DNA from: QWPN01 sp044238145 | Lineage (GTDB): Bacteria > Planctomycetota > Planctomycetia > Pirellulales > UBA1268 | Direction of reading: 5' to 3' | Assembly (NCBI GenBank): GCA_044238145.1 | Contig: JBIIDT010000001.1 | Span: 62,001 to 126,000, forward strand | Length of the DNA: 64,000 bases | Part shown: in pieces, positions 40,667 to 48,856 of the stretch | Layout of the letters: the number at the start of each line of letters is the position of its first letter | How positions within the stretch are numbered: position 1 is the stretch's first letter | The notes under the pieces: generated by a model | Seen by the model: the letters and a program-made list of their open reading frames with translations, nothing else | Told to the model about the DNA's origin: nothing | Databases searched by the model: none | Position numbers and translations under genes: made by a program

Positions 40667-42598
40667 ATGGCTTCATTCCGCTTCGCTTCCGCCACGCTGT
40701 TCTCCGGCGCCCTCCTGGCCACGGTCCTTTCCACCGGGGCGGTGGCCGTCGATCTGGCCGACCTCGCCTCCCGGCCGCTCGGCGAGGCCGAGACGTTCCG
40801 GCCCGTGACGGAGGGGCGGCTGAATACGGCCGCCGCCCGGCTCCGGGAGGCGCTTGGCCCCCTCGACCGGCTCCTCGCCCGCAGTGCCAGCGGCGCCGAC
40901 TGGCGGGAGTACCTCGACTGGCCCGCCCTCACCGCCCAGGCCGCGTCGGGCACGGCCGCCGACCCCGCCGTCCTCCGTCGGCTCCAGCAGCTGCTCGACG
41001 CCGAGGAGAACGGCCTGGAGATGCCGCCGTTCGCCGCGGTCCGCCGGGCCGTCACCGCCTACGCCGAGGCCGCCACGGCCGCCCGCGACCCGAACGCCGC
41101 CGCCACCTACGGCCAGCGACTGGAGAAGCTCGCGGCCGCGGTCGCGGCCGGTGCGGCGGCGGGCACGCCTGAGCCGCTCGACCCGGTGGGCCCGCTCCTC
41201 GCCCGGCTCGAGGAGTCGGGACAGGCGCCGGCGACCGTCGCCCGCGTCCGCGCCGCCCTCGATCGGCCGAACCTGTTCCTCGACGTCGACGAGAACCTGC
41301 TCGGCTCCGCGGTCAACCGCGCGATCGACGAGGCCGCGCCGATCAACGACGTCGTGCTCGGCACGCGGGTCCGGGGCAGCGGCCACACGACGGGTCTGGT
41401 GCTGCTCGACTTCGTGCCCAATCTGCAGCGGGCCGTGGTCGATCTGAAACTCGACGCCACCAACCATTCCGACACCCGCGGGTCCAAGGGCCCTGTCACG
41501 GTCCGCACGCTGGGCACGACCACGGTCGACGCCCGCAAGCGGATCCTGATCGACGACCAGCGGGTCGCCGCGCTGCCCGCCGAGGTGCACGCCGACACCG
41601 ACACGCGGACCGCCGGCATCGGCGTCTCCAGCCGGTTCGCCCAGGGGCTGATCCGTCGCATGGCCAGCAAGAAGGTGGCCCAGATGCGGCCGCAGGCCGA
41701 GGCGATCTCGTCGGCCAAGGCCCGCGACCGTGTGCGGCGGCAGTTCGAGGAGCAGACCGCCTCCGCCATCGCCCAGGCCTCCAGTGACTACCAGGCCAAG
41801 TTCCGCCGGCCGCTCATCGAGCGGGGCTGGTATCCCGAGCTCTTGCGGATGAGCACCAGCGACTCTCGGCTCTCCGTCACGGCCCGCAAGGCCCTCGCCG
41901 ACCAGATCGGCGCCTTCACGGCGCCGCCGGCCGTCGACACCGACGCGGTGCTCGCGGCCCGGGTGCACGAGACGCTCGTCAACAACGCGGCCGAGATCAC
42001 GCTCGGCGGCCGGACGATCACCCAGGAGTTCGTCGAGGAGCAGATCAAGAAGAACAACGGCACGATGCCGGAGGCCCTCGCCAACGACGGCGAGCAGCAG
42101 GACTGGTCGATCACGTTCGCCAAGCGGAAGCCGGTCGAGCTCGATGCCGGGGACGACCGGGTGAAGGTCACGGTCCGCGGCAGCCAGTTCACGTCGGGCG
42201 AGCGGGAGTTTCCCGGCATGGACATCTGGGCGGCCTACCGGGTCGAGCCCGCGGCGGGGGGCGTCCGCCTCGTCCGCGACGGCGACGTGCAGATCTATCC
42301 TCCGGGGTTCGTGCCCGGCGGCGCCGAGAAGCTGACCGTGCAGGAGACCTCGATCCGCCGCATCCTCCAGAAGCGGTTCAACAAGGTGTTCAAGGAGGTG
42401 GTCGACGTCGAGCCGCTGAAGCTGCCCGGGGAGCTGGAGCGGGCCGGCCCGCTGCCGATGGAGCAGCTCGTGGCCCGCAAGGACGGCTGGGTGGCCCTGG
42501 GCTGGCGGAAGAAGGATCCGATCGTCTCCATCCAGGAGCCGACGCCAGCGGCGCGCGTGGAGGCCCCCGCCGCCACGCAGGTCGTCGTGGCCGAGTGA
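40667..42598 (+). CDS. Large secreted hypothetical protein
   Basis: 643 residues, with a signal peptide (FASATLFSGALLATVLSTGAVAV). Residues about 25-200 are helical and Ala-rich. About 210-420 are strand-rich (LFLDVDENLLGSAVNRAIDE, VVLGTRVRGSGHTTGLVLLDFVP, VDARKRILIDDQRVAALPAEVHADTDT). A further strand-rich domain (DDRVKVTVRGSQFTSGEREFPGMDIWAAYRVE) follows. I recall similar long secreted proteins in planctomycetes, without known function. ATG 40667 begins the signal peptide. Confidence 0.75.
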   Translation: MASFRFASATLFSGALLATVLSTGAVAVDLADLASRPLGEAETFRPVTEGRLNTAAARLREALGPLDRLLARSASGADWREYLDWPALTAQAASGTAADPAVLRRLQQLLDAEENGLEMPPFAAVRRAVTAYAEAATAARDPNAAATYGQRLEKLAAAVAAGAAAGTPEPLDPVGPLLARLEESGQAPATVARVRAALDRPNLFLDVDENLLGSAVNRAIDEAAPINDVVLGTRVRGSGHTTGLVLLDFVPNLQRAVVDLKLDATNHSDTRGSKGPVTVRTLGTTTVDARKRILIDDQRVAALPAEVHADTDTRTAGIGVSSRFAQGLIRRMASKKVAQMRPQAEAISSAKARDRVRRQFEEQTASAIAQASSDYQAKFRRPLIERGWYPELLRMSTSDSRLSVTARKALADQIGAFTAPPAVDTDAVLAARVHETLVNNAAEITLGGRTITQEFVEEQIKKNNGTMPEALANDGEQQDWSITFAKRKPVELDAGDDRVKVTVRGSQFTSGEREFPGMDIWAAYRVEPAAGGVRLVRDGDVQIYPPGFVPGGAEKLTVQETSIRRILQKRFNKVFKEVVDVEPLKLPGELERAGPLPMEQLVARKDGWVALGWRKKDPIVSIQEPTPAARVEAPAATQVVVAE

Positions 42599-42620
42599 CC
42601 GCGGGCGGTCCGGGGATGGC

Positions 42621-42866
42621 ATGAAGGCGGACGACCTCCTGCGGGCGATCGACCTGGCCGCGGCCGGATCCTGGGACGAGGCCCACGCGATCGTGCAGCG
42701 GGACGAGGCCGACCCGACGGCGGCCTGGATCCACGCCGTGCTCCACAAGATCGAGGGCGACCTCGGCAACGCCCGCTACTGGTACCGCCGGGCGGGCCGG
42801 ATGGACCGGGTGGACGACGAGCCGGCCGCCGAGTTCGTGGCGCTTCGCGCGACCCTGGCGGACTGA
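42621..42866 (+). CDS. Small conserved hypothetical protein
   Basis: 81 residues: ADDLLRAIDLAAAGSWDEAHAIVQRDEADPTAAWIHAVLHKIEGDLGNARYWYRRAG, then DDEPAAEFVALRATL. It looks like two to three helices with a conserved W-x-H and NARYWYRRAG segment, reminiscent of a short TPR-like protein. It follows the large secreted protein gene by 22 nt and may be cotranscribed. Function unknown. Confidence 0.7.
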   Translation: MKADDLLRAIDLAAAGSWDEAHAIVQRDEADPTAAWIHAVLHKIEGDLGNARYWYRRAGRMDRVDDEPAAEFVALRATLAD

Positions 42867-42904
42867 CGACGCGGAGTTGGCTGGTCCGCGAGGAACTCCG
42901 TCGA

Positions 42905-43951
42905 TCACCCGGCCCGCCGCCGGCGGATCACCCATCCTGCGGCCGCGCCACATGCGAGCAGCGCGAACGCGGAAGGCTCGGGCACGCTGACGAGTCGAAA
43001 GCCCACGTAATTCACTTGGGTCGTCGTTGCTATATTCGTCCGGGAAAATGACGCCGACATGGGGTTGGGGTTCTGCGTGCTGTCCCAGGCGGCACCACGA
43101 GCCCAAAGAACTGACCCGCTTCCTGCCGTGCCGGAGGTCCACTCCCACAGGTTGCCGGTCATGTCGAAGGCGCCATAGGCACTCGGACCACCGTTGGTGC
43201 CCACGGTCGTGACGTTGCCGGTTTGGCCGTTCCAGCTCGCGGCGGCACCAAAGTTCGCGAAGTTGCCCGTGGAGCCGGCGGACCCGATGCCGCTCGTGCC
43301 CGACGACACCAATCCCGGAATGTTGTCGTTCTGCGGTGCGTAGTTCCAGTAGCCGGCGTTCGTGCCCCCGCCCTTGTAGTACGCCGCCTTGAACCACTGG
43401 TCTTCCGTGGGGATGGAGTAGAGGGCCCCGGGGTTCAATGCCGGGGCGTTGCCGGTGGTCGCACCATTGAGCGTGTAGGCGCCCGTCTCGGTGCTTGACG
43501 TGCCCGTCGCGCCATTCTGCAGCCAGTTGCACACGCGTGCCGCGTCGAACCAGGACACCCCGTTGACCGGCTTGTCGCCCATGTTCGGCTTGACGGAGTA
43601 GACGTAGCTCCCCGCAACACCGCTGCGGATGACTCCGCACCTGATGTCACCCCCCTGGGCCGTGGGCGCGTAATAGTTGTAGGGGTCGCTGACCGTCGCC
43701 ACCGAGTTGAGAAAATCGACGTACTGCTGGTTCGTGAACTCGTACTTCATGATCTGGAACGCCTCGGCCACGTCGCCGAATCCGGACGGATCGGTGTCGG
43801 CGGCGTTTCCCGGGTCGCCCACCGTCACCCAGTCGATCGTAATCGCGTGGGTGATCGCGGGCGGGAGCCAGACGAAAGCCGCAAGGACGGCGCAGCACGC
43901 CAGCCGGGTGAACCCGGGGCATGCAGACAGGCATCTCTTCATGAGCGGCAT
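42905..43951 (-). CDS. PEP-CTERM protein with SUMF1/FGE-like domain
   Basis: 348 residues. Signal peptide is about 1-37. The formylglycine-generating-enzyme-like fold shows WVTVGDPGNAADTD, IMKYEFTNQQYVDFLNSVA, VNGVSWFDAARVCNWLQNG, YSIPTEDQWFKAAYY and GAFDMTGNLWEWT. VSVPEPSAFALLACGAAAGWVIRRRR is an exosortase sorting signal. The C-terminal segment that carries the catalytic Cys pair in true FGE has none here, so it is probably a binding or structural C-type-lectin-fold protein. The upstream region has a 21-bp tandem repeat. Confidence 0.88.
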   Translation of the reverse strand: MPLMKRCLSACPGFTRLACCAVLAAFVWLPPAITHAITIDWVTVGDPGNAADTDPSGFGDVAEAFQIMKYEFTNQQYVDFLNSVATVSDPYNYYAPTAQGGDIRCGVIRSGVAGSYVYSVKPNMGDKPVNGVSWFDAARVCNWLQNGATGTSSTETGAYTLNGATTGNAPALNPGALYSIPTEDQWFKAAYYKGGGTNAGYWNYAPQNDNIPGLVSSGTSGIGSAGSTGNFANFGAAASWNGQTGNVTTVGTNGGPSAYGAFDMTGNLWEWTSGTAGSGSVLWARGAAWDSTQNPNPMSASFSRTNIATTTQVNYVGFRLVSVPEPSAFALLACGAAAGWVIRRRRAG

Positions 43952-44085
43952 TCCTCTCTGCTGAGCAAAGCTGCAACGACGGATGGCGAGGCCGCGACCT
44001 ACGGCGGTTGAGCGGCTGCTCCGGACGAATAGCTCGGTGCCTTATAGCCGATTCGCCGCGCGATACGTCGTCGAAAATCACAGCT

Positions 44086-44127
44086 GGGACGAATCCGGCA
44101 CGAGCAGGGACGAATCCGGCGCGGGCA
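44086..44127. repeat. 21-bp tandem repeat, two copies
   Basis: Copies at 44086-44106 and 44107-44127 share GGGACGAATCCGGC and differ at two positions. They lie about 135 bases upstream of the PEP-CTERM SUMF1-like gene start, in a 287-base gene-free region (43952-44238). Two helical turns apart, they could be paired operator half-sites. Confidence 0.55.
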
Positions 44128-44238
44128 ACGCTGCGCGCGCCTTGCACCTAGGCCGTCCGAGGGGGTGTTCGTCGATCGCGTTCCGCGGAGGCACCGGATC
44201 GCGATCGTTCGGGTCCTCGTTGTGCAGCCGCCCGCGGT

Positions 44239-45012
44239 TCACTCCAGGGCGAATGTCACGTCGACGCGGGACGTGACGCCGATCATGCCCGCGGCCAGCT
44301 TCTGATCGGGATCCGTCTCGGGCGTCGCGTCGCCGCGGCCCGCGTCCTGCACGATGTTCTGCGCCGTGGCCCAGCGGTCGCCACGACCGCTCGATCCGTT
44401 GCGCACGCCCCCGCCGGACGTCTCGTGGATGGAGACGGGCTTCCCCACCTTGGCGCCGAGCTCGCCCGCCAGGGCCACGGCCTTCTCCCGGGCGGCGCGG
44501 ACGGCCTGCTGGCGGGCCAGATCACGATGCTTGCGGAGGGCGGTCGTGCGGAACTCGACGTCTTCCACGCGATCGGCCCCGGACGTGAGGATCCCCTCCA
44601 GGAGGGCGTCGAACTTGGCCACGTCGCGCAGCCGCACGGCGAACCCGCGGCCGGCGCGGAAGAACCGCGGCGCCATCGACTCGTCGCCGTCCCGCCGATC
44701 GAACACCGGTTCGATCGTGATGAAGTCGCTCTGCACGTCCTTGTCGGCGATGCCGGCCGCCTTCACGAAGGCGAGCACCGCCGCGGTGCTGGTGTCGCAG
44801 GCCTTGACCGCATCGGCGAGCTTCTGGTCACGATCTTCGATGGAGAACCGTAGCACCACCTCGTCGGGGACGACGCGGATCTCGGCCGCGCCGGACACGG
44901 AGATCATGGGTTCCGGGGGCGGGCAGACGAGGCCCCGGGGCACCTGGCCGTGGACGAACGAGGGCACGAGCGCCGCACACAGCACGACCGTCAGTCGCAG
45001 TGAAGATGACAT
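44239..45012 (-). CDS. SIMPL domain (DUF541) secreted protein
   Basis: 257 residues, with a signal peptide (LRLTVVLCAALVPSFVHG). The SIMPL domain spans about 35-255: MISVSGAAEIRVVPDEVVLRFSIEDRD, AFVKAAGIADKDVQSDFITIEP, FAVRLRDVAKFDALLEGILTSGAD and AVRAAREKAVALAGELGAKVG. Family proteins are periplasmic or outer-membrane oligomers linked to oxidative or envelope stress. GGAGG lies 6 bases upstream of ATG 45012. Confidence 0.9.
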   Translation of the reverse strand: MSSSLRLTVVLCAALVPSFVHGQVPRGLVCPPPEPMISVSGAAEIRVVPDEVVLRFSIEDRDQKLADAVKACDTSTAAVLAFVKAAGIADKDVQSDFITIEPVFDRRDGDESMAPRFFRAGRGFAVRLRDVAKFDALLEGILTSGADRVEDVEFRTTALRKHRDLARQQAVRAAREKAVALAGELGAKVGKPVSIHETSGGGVRNGSSGRGDRWATAQNIVQDAGRGDATPETDPDQKLAAGMIGVTSRVDVTFALE

Positions 45013-45084
45013 GGAAAACCTCCGGTGAAAGTGCATGGATCGATCGACCGTGGTCACGATAGCGTCTGCCGGCCGTCGTTCGTG

Positions 45085-46680
45085 TCACGGCCGCGCAACG
45101 TCCGCGGTCAGTACGAGCGGCAGCGTGAGCACGAACCGCCCACCACCCTCGGCCGGCGGCTCATACGCGAGATCGCCCCCCATCTGCCGCGCGAGCCGTC
45201 GCGACAGGGCGAGGCCGAGGCCGACGCCGGCCGCACCCTCGGCTGCGTCGCGGGCGCTCTTGCGGAACGGCTCGAAGAGCCGGGCGGCCTCGCGGGGGGC
45301 GACGCCCGGGCCGTAGTCCCGCACCGCGATCGCGGCGCTCCGGCCGCGGGGGGCTGCGGCGACCTCGATCGCGGCCGGCCCCGTGCTGCGGGCATATTTG
45401 CAGGCGTTGTCCACGAGGTTGAAAAGCACCTGCTCCACCGCCGCCGGGTCGGTCGTCACCGTGAGGCGGCGGGCGGCGTCGTCGGCGTGCAGCCGCCACT
45501 CGAACCCGGCCTGCAGCGCCCGCTCGGCGGGCCGGGGCGTCACGCGGTCGAGCAGGTCACCCACCGACACCGGTGCGAGCCGGGCGGCGTGGCGGCCGCG
45601 CTCGAGCCGCGCGTAGGCCAGGACGTTCTCGACCAGGTGCGTGAGCCGGTCGGCCTCGCGGCGGAGCGTCGCGTGGTAGGTCGGCACCTCCGCTGCCGGC
45701 ACCATGCCCTCCTCCAAGAGGCCCGAGTAGAGCCGGAACGTGGTCAGCGGCGTGCGGAGTTCGTGCGTCACGCTCGACACGAACGCAGCCCGGCGCTCGC
45801 TCAACGCGAGCACACTCGCGAGCAGGGCCGCGACCGCCGTGGCAGCCAGGGCCATCGCCACCCAGGCCGCGGCCAGCGTGCCCCGCAGCGGCGACCAGCC
45901 GACCGCGGCGGTCGCCGGCACCGCGCCCGGGACGAGCCGGGCGGGGATCGCCGCCAGGAGCCGCTGGTCGGAGGCCGCCGCGGCATCCTGCGCCGGCTCG
46001 AGGCTGGCGTGCGGCAGGAGATCGGCGATCGCGGCGAGCAGGTCAGCCCGCAGCCGCGGCCAGTCGATGATGCAGCCCTCGACTGTGGCGCCGTCGGCCT
46101 GCGGCGGCACGCGGCGGGCGAGGACGAGCGCGTCGCCAGTCCACACCGCCGTGAGCGCGGCGAGCGGTGTCGCGGCGGTGATCTCGGGTGCCGCGGCCTG
46201 CTGCTGGGCAAGGTTTTGCTGCAGGGTCTGTCGCCTGGCCTGCAGCTCGGAGAAGTTCCGCGCCTGCTGGGCCGGCAGGTCCGCGACCTGCTGCGCATCG
46301 AGCCCGGGTGGTGGCTCACCTGCGGTCTGCGGCTGGGGCAGCCCCGCGAGCAGTGCCGCGGCGTCGAGCCGCACCGCGTCGCGATCGGCCGCGCCGGCGA
46401 TCGTACGACGGCGGCCCGTGGCGTCGACGACGAACGTCTCCACGACCGGGGGCACGATCTGCGTGCCGCGGACGTTCGCCGTCTCTCGCGCCACGAGTGC
46501 GATGAGCGTCGAGTCGATCCGCCACAGGGCCAGCCGTACGTTCTCCTCGATCGCCGCCTCGTGCCGGACGGTGGCCTCGGCCCGATCGGCCTCGAGGGCG
46601 CGGTGCGTGAGCGCCGCCAGGCCCATGGCGGCGACCGCGAGGCAGGCGGCGAAGGCGATCCAGGCGTGGAGCGGCTTCAT
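45085..46680 (-). CDS. Membrane sensor histidine kinase
   Basis: 531 residues. A first helix is at about 5-25. A Gln/Ala-rich extracytoplasmic region (about 26-265) includes a probable coiled coil (RQTLQQNLAQQQAAA). A second helix is at about 270-292. Then come the H-box FVSSVTHELRTPLTTFRLYSG, the N-box FNLVDNACKYA, G1 RDYGPGVAP and G2 GVGLGLAL. It is coupled to the response regulator upstream by an ATGA overlap and forms a classic two-component system. The stimulus is unknown; the upstream rhodanese suggests sulfur or redox. Confidence 0.92.
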   Translation of the reverse strand: MKPLHAWIAFAACLAVAAMGLAALTHRALEADRAEATVRHEAAIEENVRLALWRIDSTLIALVARETANVRGTQIVPPVVETFVVDATGRRRTIAGAADRDAVRLDAAALLAGLPQPQTAGEPPPGLDAQQVADLPAQQARNFSELQARRQTLQQNLAQQQAAAPEITAATPLAALTAVWTGDALVLARRVPPQADGATVEGCIIDWPRLRADLLAAIADLLPHASLEPAQDAAAASDQRLLAAIPARLVPGAVPATAAVGWSPLRGTLAAAWVAMALAATAVAALLASVLALSERRAAFVSSVTHELRTPLTTFRLYSGLLEEGMVPAAEVPTYHATLRREADRLTHLVENVLAYARLERGRHAARLAPVSVGDLLDRVTPRPAERALQAGFEWRLHADDAARRLTVTTDPAAVEQVLFNLVDNACKYARSTGPAAIEVAAAPRGRSAAIAVRDYGPGVAPREAARLFEPFRKSARDAAEGAAGVGLGLALSRRLARQMGGDLAYEPPAEGGGRFVLTLPLVLTADVARP

Positions 46681-47390
46681 CGACCGGGCTCCGTGACCGC
46701 CCAGGCGTAGCCCTGACCACGGACGGTGAGCACCCGTTGCGGTGCGGCGGTGTCGTCGCGGAGCTTCTCCCGCAGCCGCATGACGTGCATGTCGATCGTC
46801 CGCGTGGTCACGCCCCGCGGGTCGAGCCGCCAGACGTAGCGGAGCAGCTCCTCGCGGCTGATCGCCCGGCCCGCGTTGGCGGCCAGGTAGGCGGCCAGTT
46901 CCGCCTCCTTCTCGGAGAGATCGAAGCGTTCGCCGTCGGCGTGCCGCACCTCGCGGCGGGCGAGGTCGATCACCATGCCGTCGCACTCGATCCGCTCCAC
47001 GGGCCGGGGCCGCTCCGGCGACCGCCGCAGCACCGCGTCGATCCGGGCGAGTAGTTCCTTGACGCTGAACGGCTTGACCACGTAGTCGTCGGCCCCTGCG
47101 GAGAGACCACCGACGCGTTCATCCTCCGCCGCCCGGGCCGTGAGCAGGATCACGGGCCGCGTGGGCCGCGTCGCGCGGACGCGACGCAGGATCTCGAGGC
47201 CGTCGGTGCCGGGGAGCACGACGTCGAGGAGCACGAGGTCGATCTCGGCGGTCTCCGCGAGCGCGAGCCCCCGCGTTCCGTCGCCGGCCTCGAGCACGTC
47301 GTAGCCGGCGAACGCGAGCGCCGCGACGACCCCGCGACGGATCGCGGCGTCGTCCTCGACGACGAGCACGCGGCGGGCCGGGGCGGTCAT
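46677..47390 (-). CDS. OmpR-family response regulator
   Basis: 237 residues. The receiver has the DD acidic pocket (VEDDAAIRR), phospho-acceptor Asp56 in DLVLLDVVLPG, and a Lys in YVVKPF. The winged-helix DNA-binding domain (about 135-230) has LSEKEAELAAYLAANAG and TRTIDMHVMRLREKL, then TVRGQGYAW. It is paired with the downstream kinase. Its start overlaps the rhodanese gene stop, so all three are coupled. Confidence 0.93.
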   Translation of the reverse strand: MTAPARRVLVVEDDAAIRRGVVAALAFAGYDVLEAGDGTRGLALAETAEIDLVLLDVVLPGTDGLEILRRVRATRPTRPVILLTARAAEDERVGGLSAGADDYVVKPFSVKELLARIDAVLRRSPERPRPVERIECDGMVIDLARREVRHADGERFDLSEKEAELAAYLAANAGRAISREELLRYVWRLDPRGVTTRTIDMHVMRLREKLRDDTAAPQRVLTVRGQGYAWAVTEPGR

Positions 47391-47938
47391 CGGCGGGCGA
47401 GCCTCCCGGCGGCGTCGGCGGCGGTGCCGGCGAAGGGGATCTTCGTCGTTCGCACGTCGAGCAGCGGCTTGAGTTCGTGGACGTTCGTGTAGCCGTAGGC
47501 GTGGAGGACGTTGAACGTGTGGACGTTCAGGGCGGCCCCGGCGGTCTTGGTGGCGAAGGCCCGCTGCTCATTCTCGAAGTTGTTGTTGCAGTAGATCAGC
47601 ACGCGGGTGTCCTTCGTGGGAATGACTTTCGCCAGCTCATCCGCCGTGATGTCGGGGAAGCTCAGATGGCGGGCGCCGCGGACGTGGAGCAGGTCGTACT
47701 TCTGTCGGCTGCGGGCGTCGAGGACCACGGTGTCGGGCTGGGCCGCGAGCGCCAGGAACTCATCCTCGCCCAGGCGGCGGCTTGCCCGCAACGCCTCGAC
47801 ATCCGCCACGCCGGCGGCGAAGCGGCGGTAGTCGATGCGGGGATTGCCGTCGTCGGCCCGCGTGGCGGGCGCGAGCAGGGCACACGCGGTGAGGAGCAGG
47901 CACCACCGAGCCCGAAAGATGGCGGTGGCGGGCGACAT
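47387..47938 (-). CDS. Secreted rhodanese-like protein
   Basis: 183 residues, with a signal peptide (RARWCLLLTACALLAPATRA). The rhodanese domain (about 65-165) has TVVLDARSRQKYDLLHVRGARHLSF, then the active-site loop with Cys in LIYCNNNFENEQRAF. It should act in the periplasm in sulfur-transfer or redox reactions. First gene of a three-gene operon with a two-component system. ATG 47938 gives a normal signal peptide. Confidence 0.88.
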   Translation of the reverse strand: MSPATAIFRARWCLLLTACALLAPATRADDGNPRIDYRRFAAGVADVEALRASRRLGEDEFLALAAQPDTVVLDARSRQKYDLLHVRGARHLSFPDITADELAKVIPTKDTRVLIYCNNNFENEQRAFATKTAGAALNVHTFNVLHAYGYTNVHELKPLLDVRTTKIPFAGTAADAAGRLARR

Positions 47939-48126
47939 GGCGGGGACTCCCAAGGGAAAACGGCCGCCGGGAACTCCCCGGCGCGGGCCGCACGGGAGTA
48001 AGTATCGGTGGGCGGACAGCCCCGGTGTGTCACGGCCGCGCAAACACCGAGGCAAGCGAGCGTGCACTCTGTCGGCACGCACAGCTAAACTGCCCCCCAT
48101 CGTCCGGACATCCCGAGGATTCCCCG

Positions 48127-48792
48127 ATGATCAGAACCCGTGATTCCGGTCTGGCAGCGTTCTGTCTGATGGTGCTGAGCGGCGGTGGTCCCGGTGCGAA
48201 TGGCGCCGAACCGGTGACCCGGACGTTCGACGTCCGGCCGATCATCCGGGGACCGCAAGACGTCCAGGCACTGGCCGATCTCATTCCGATGTGCGTGGCC
48301 TCGGCGTCATGGGCTGACGCCGGGGGGGAAGGGGTCATCAAGGCTTTTCCGAATGGTCGCATCGACGTCACGAACAGCACGGACATCATCGGTCATGTTG
48401 AACGATTGCTGGCAGCGTTGGGGGCGGACCAACGGCCCATAGCCGCCGGGAAGCCGGCTGCCAGGAGGCCGGCCCCGCCGCCGCGGAACGCAAATCCACC
48501 CGTCGTTGCGGAGCCGCCCGAACCGGTGGCAATTTTCAAAGACCTGGATCACGGGCCGCTCCTGCTGACGACGTACGACATTTCCGGCATCCTGGGCCGA
48601 TTTCCACCGCAAGCCATCGAGGACCGGATCCGCGAAAACATCTCCGTAGACACGTGGGACTCGGTGGGAGGGCCTGGGACGCTGCGAATCTACGAGCCCA
48701 CCAAAAAACTCGTCGTCTTGCAGACCGGGGACGTCCAGCGCACCATCGTTCAAGAACTCGGAAAACTGGTCGGTGGGGCTGGGCGCCGCTAG
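48127..48792 (+). CDS. Secreted hypothetical protein with a duplicated domain
   Basis: 221 residues, with a signal peptide (LAAFCLMVLSGGGPGANGAE). Two related segments are visible. The first is TFDVRPII, then ASASWADAGGEGVIKAFPNGRIDVTNSTDIIGHVERLLAAL. The second is TYDISGIL, then ENISVDTWDSVGGPGTLRIYEPTKKLVVLQTGDVQRTIVQEL. A Pro-rich linker joins them. The pattern (TW-x-GG-G-x-I and a final helix) resembles planctomycete periplasmic domains near secretin-type proteins; function unknown. ATG 48127 is chosen for the signal peptide. Confidence 0.7.
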   Translation: MIRTRDSGLAAFCLMVLSGGGPGANGAEPVTRTFDVRPIIRGPQDVQALADLIPMCVASASWADAGGEGVIKAFPNGRIDVTNSTDIIGHVERLLAALGADQRPIAAGKPAARRPAPPPRNANPPVVAEPPEPVAIFKDLDHGPLLLTTYDISGILGRFPPQAIEDRIRENISVDTWDSVGGPGTLRIYEPTKKLVVLQTGDVQRTIVQELGKLVGGAGRR

Positions 48793-48856
48793 TGGTCTGG
48801 GCGGCGATCAAATCCGGAGGGCCGGGTGCCGAAGTGCCCGTCCGGAGCGAGGGGTC

